Translations under genes and position numbers: made by a program
In this document: one piece after another, positions 7,165 through 7,558 of the stretch
Layout of the letters: each line of letters starts with the position of its first letter
Position numbering within the stretch: position 1 is the stretch's first letter
Assembly (NCBI GenBank): GCA_024511395.1
Contig: JANELJ010000101.1
Location: forward strand, 1-7,558
DNA length: 7,558 bases
Reading direction: 5' to 3'
Source: Gammaproteobacteria bacterium
GTDB taxonomy: Bacteria > Pseudomonadota > Gammaproteobacteria > GRL18
Notes under the pieces: model-generated
Databases searched by the model: none
Told to the model about the DNA's origin: nothing
The model's input: only the letters and a program-made list of their open reading frames with translations

Positions 7165-7455
7165 ATGGGACAGAAGCGAACATACAAACAATATTCTAAA
7201 GAATATAAAGAAGAAGTGGTAGCACTGGTTCCTGAACAGGGTTATTTAGTGCCAGAAACGGCTAAATCACTGGGTATAGCCAGCAATATACTGTCTCGCT
7301 GGAAGAGTAAAACAGGATCTTAACCTGAAGGCAAGTCGTTGTCAGTTGATGGACGTGAAGAGCTGAAGCGCTTACGTAAAGAAGTTAAAAATTTACGTAT
7401 GGAGAAAGAGATTTTAAAAAAGGCCAGTGCCTTCTTTGCGAAAGAAATGAAGTAA
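7165..7455 (+). pseudogene. IS3-family transposase OrfA with a premature stop
   Basis: The ATG at 7165 has a good Shine-Dalgarno (TGAGGTG, 7153-7159). Residues 11-48 form the transposase helix-turn-helix (HTH_Tnp_1): YSKEYKEEVVALV, then PETAKSLGIASNILSRWK. TAA at 7321-7323 ends the frame after 52 residues. The same frame then runs on for 43 codons to TAA at 7453-7455 and encodes the expected leucine-zipper segment (ELKRLRKEVKNLRMEKEILKK, in part) and the typical ASAFFAKE ending. A single CAA or GAA to TAA change would explain it. Because the stop precedes the frameshift site, full-length OrfAB cannot be made from this start. Re-initiation at ATG 7399 would lack the helix-turn-helix. A sequencing error is the alternative. 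Confidence 0.85.
7416..7446 (+). promoter_or_regulatory. Programmed -1 frameshift signal between orfA and orfB
   Basis: A-AAA-AAG at 7416-7422 is in the correct orfA phase for a -1 slip. A perfect hairpin, TTCTTT (7432-7437), loop GCG, AAAGAA (7441-7446), follows after 9 bases. After the slip the frame from 7422 continues as OrfB to the window end, which is how IS3 elements make the OrfAB transposase. Confidence 0.8.
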
Positions 7456-7558
7456 AATTTGATTTCATAAGAGACGAATCATCACATTATCCGGTAACTG
7501 TTTTATGCCAGGTAATGCGGGTCAGCACATCAGCTTACTATGCCTGGATGAAACGACC
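7422..7558 (+). CDS. IS3-family transposase OrfB, N-terminal part only
   Basis: In the -1 frame after the slippery site, 45 codons are open to the window edge. The stretch VKFDFIRDESSHYPVTVLCQ followed by VMRVSTSAYYAWMKR is the typical start of OrfB (HTH_21 region) in the IS3 family. There it precedes the rve/DDE integrase-like catalytic domain, which lies beyond the window. No ATG starts this frame here, so it would be produced by frameshifting from orfA. The orfA nonsense codon upstream would normally prevent that. Confidence 0.82.

Larger units (their letters stand above)
7101..7558 (+). mobile_element. Left part of an IS3-family insertion sequence, cut by the window end
   Basis: The element carries an OrfA with an N-terminal helix-turn-helix and C-terminal leucine zipper, a -1 frameshift site, and the beginning of OrfB, the standard IS3 layout. 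The left end is placed at TGTGGTCTAATAGAACTGGA (7101-7120) followed by CAC. It starts with TG, and the TGGACAC ending resembles the E. coli IS3 terminal repeat as I recall it. TGG at 7103 is an alternative. The right end, the direct repeats and the DDE catalytic domain lie outside the window. It was inserted about 45 bases downstream of recJ. A stop codon inside orfA suggests the copy is inactive. Confidence 0.85.

Overview
The window most likely comes from a gammaproteobacterial chromosome of moderate GC. The housekeeping genes counted by hand run at about 48-53% GC, and one accessory module at about 35%. The assignment rests on the seryl-tRNA synthetase, whose motifs read like the gammaproteobacterial enzyme, and on rarA and serS lying close together on one strand, a linkage familiar from E. 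coli and relatives. The genus cannot be fixed from the sequence. All recognised genes are on the + strand.

Layout: (1) 1-985, the 3' three quarters of rarA, a replication-fork AAA+ ATPase. (2) 1071-1705, an AT-rich toxin-antitoxin operon: an AbrB/MazE-like antitoxin overlapping a Doc/Fic toxin by one base. (3) 1725-2894, a glycerate kinase starting 19 bases after the toxin. (4) 2902-3074, a 173-bp non-coding mobile element (MITE) with terminal inverted repeats beginning GTAAC and a perfect 8-bp target duplication. It lies directly against the glycerate kinase stop codon, and its ends and duplication length are those of the IS66 family. (5) 3152-3875, a fluoride-exporter pair: crcB and a DUF190 (PII-like) gene. 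(6) 3915-5234, serS. (7) 5262-7055, a RecJ-type DHH exonuclease with a GTG start and several altered motif residues. (8) 7101 to the window end, the left part of an IS3-family insertion sequence. Its orfA has a premature TAA, but its -1 frameshift signal is intact.

Taken together, this is a conserved DNA-maintenance and translation neighbourhood (rarA, serS, recJ) interrupted three times by mobile or accessory DNA: the toxin-antitoxin operon, the MITE and the IS3 copy. The toxin-antitoxin promoter may also serve the glycerate kinase. The MITE probably separates the kinase from the fluoride-export genes, which seem to have their own promoter just downstream of it.

The most noteworthy items are the MITE, the AbrB-Doc pairing and the divergent RecJ. 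No wholly new multigene system was recognised.
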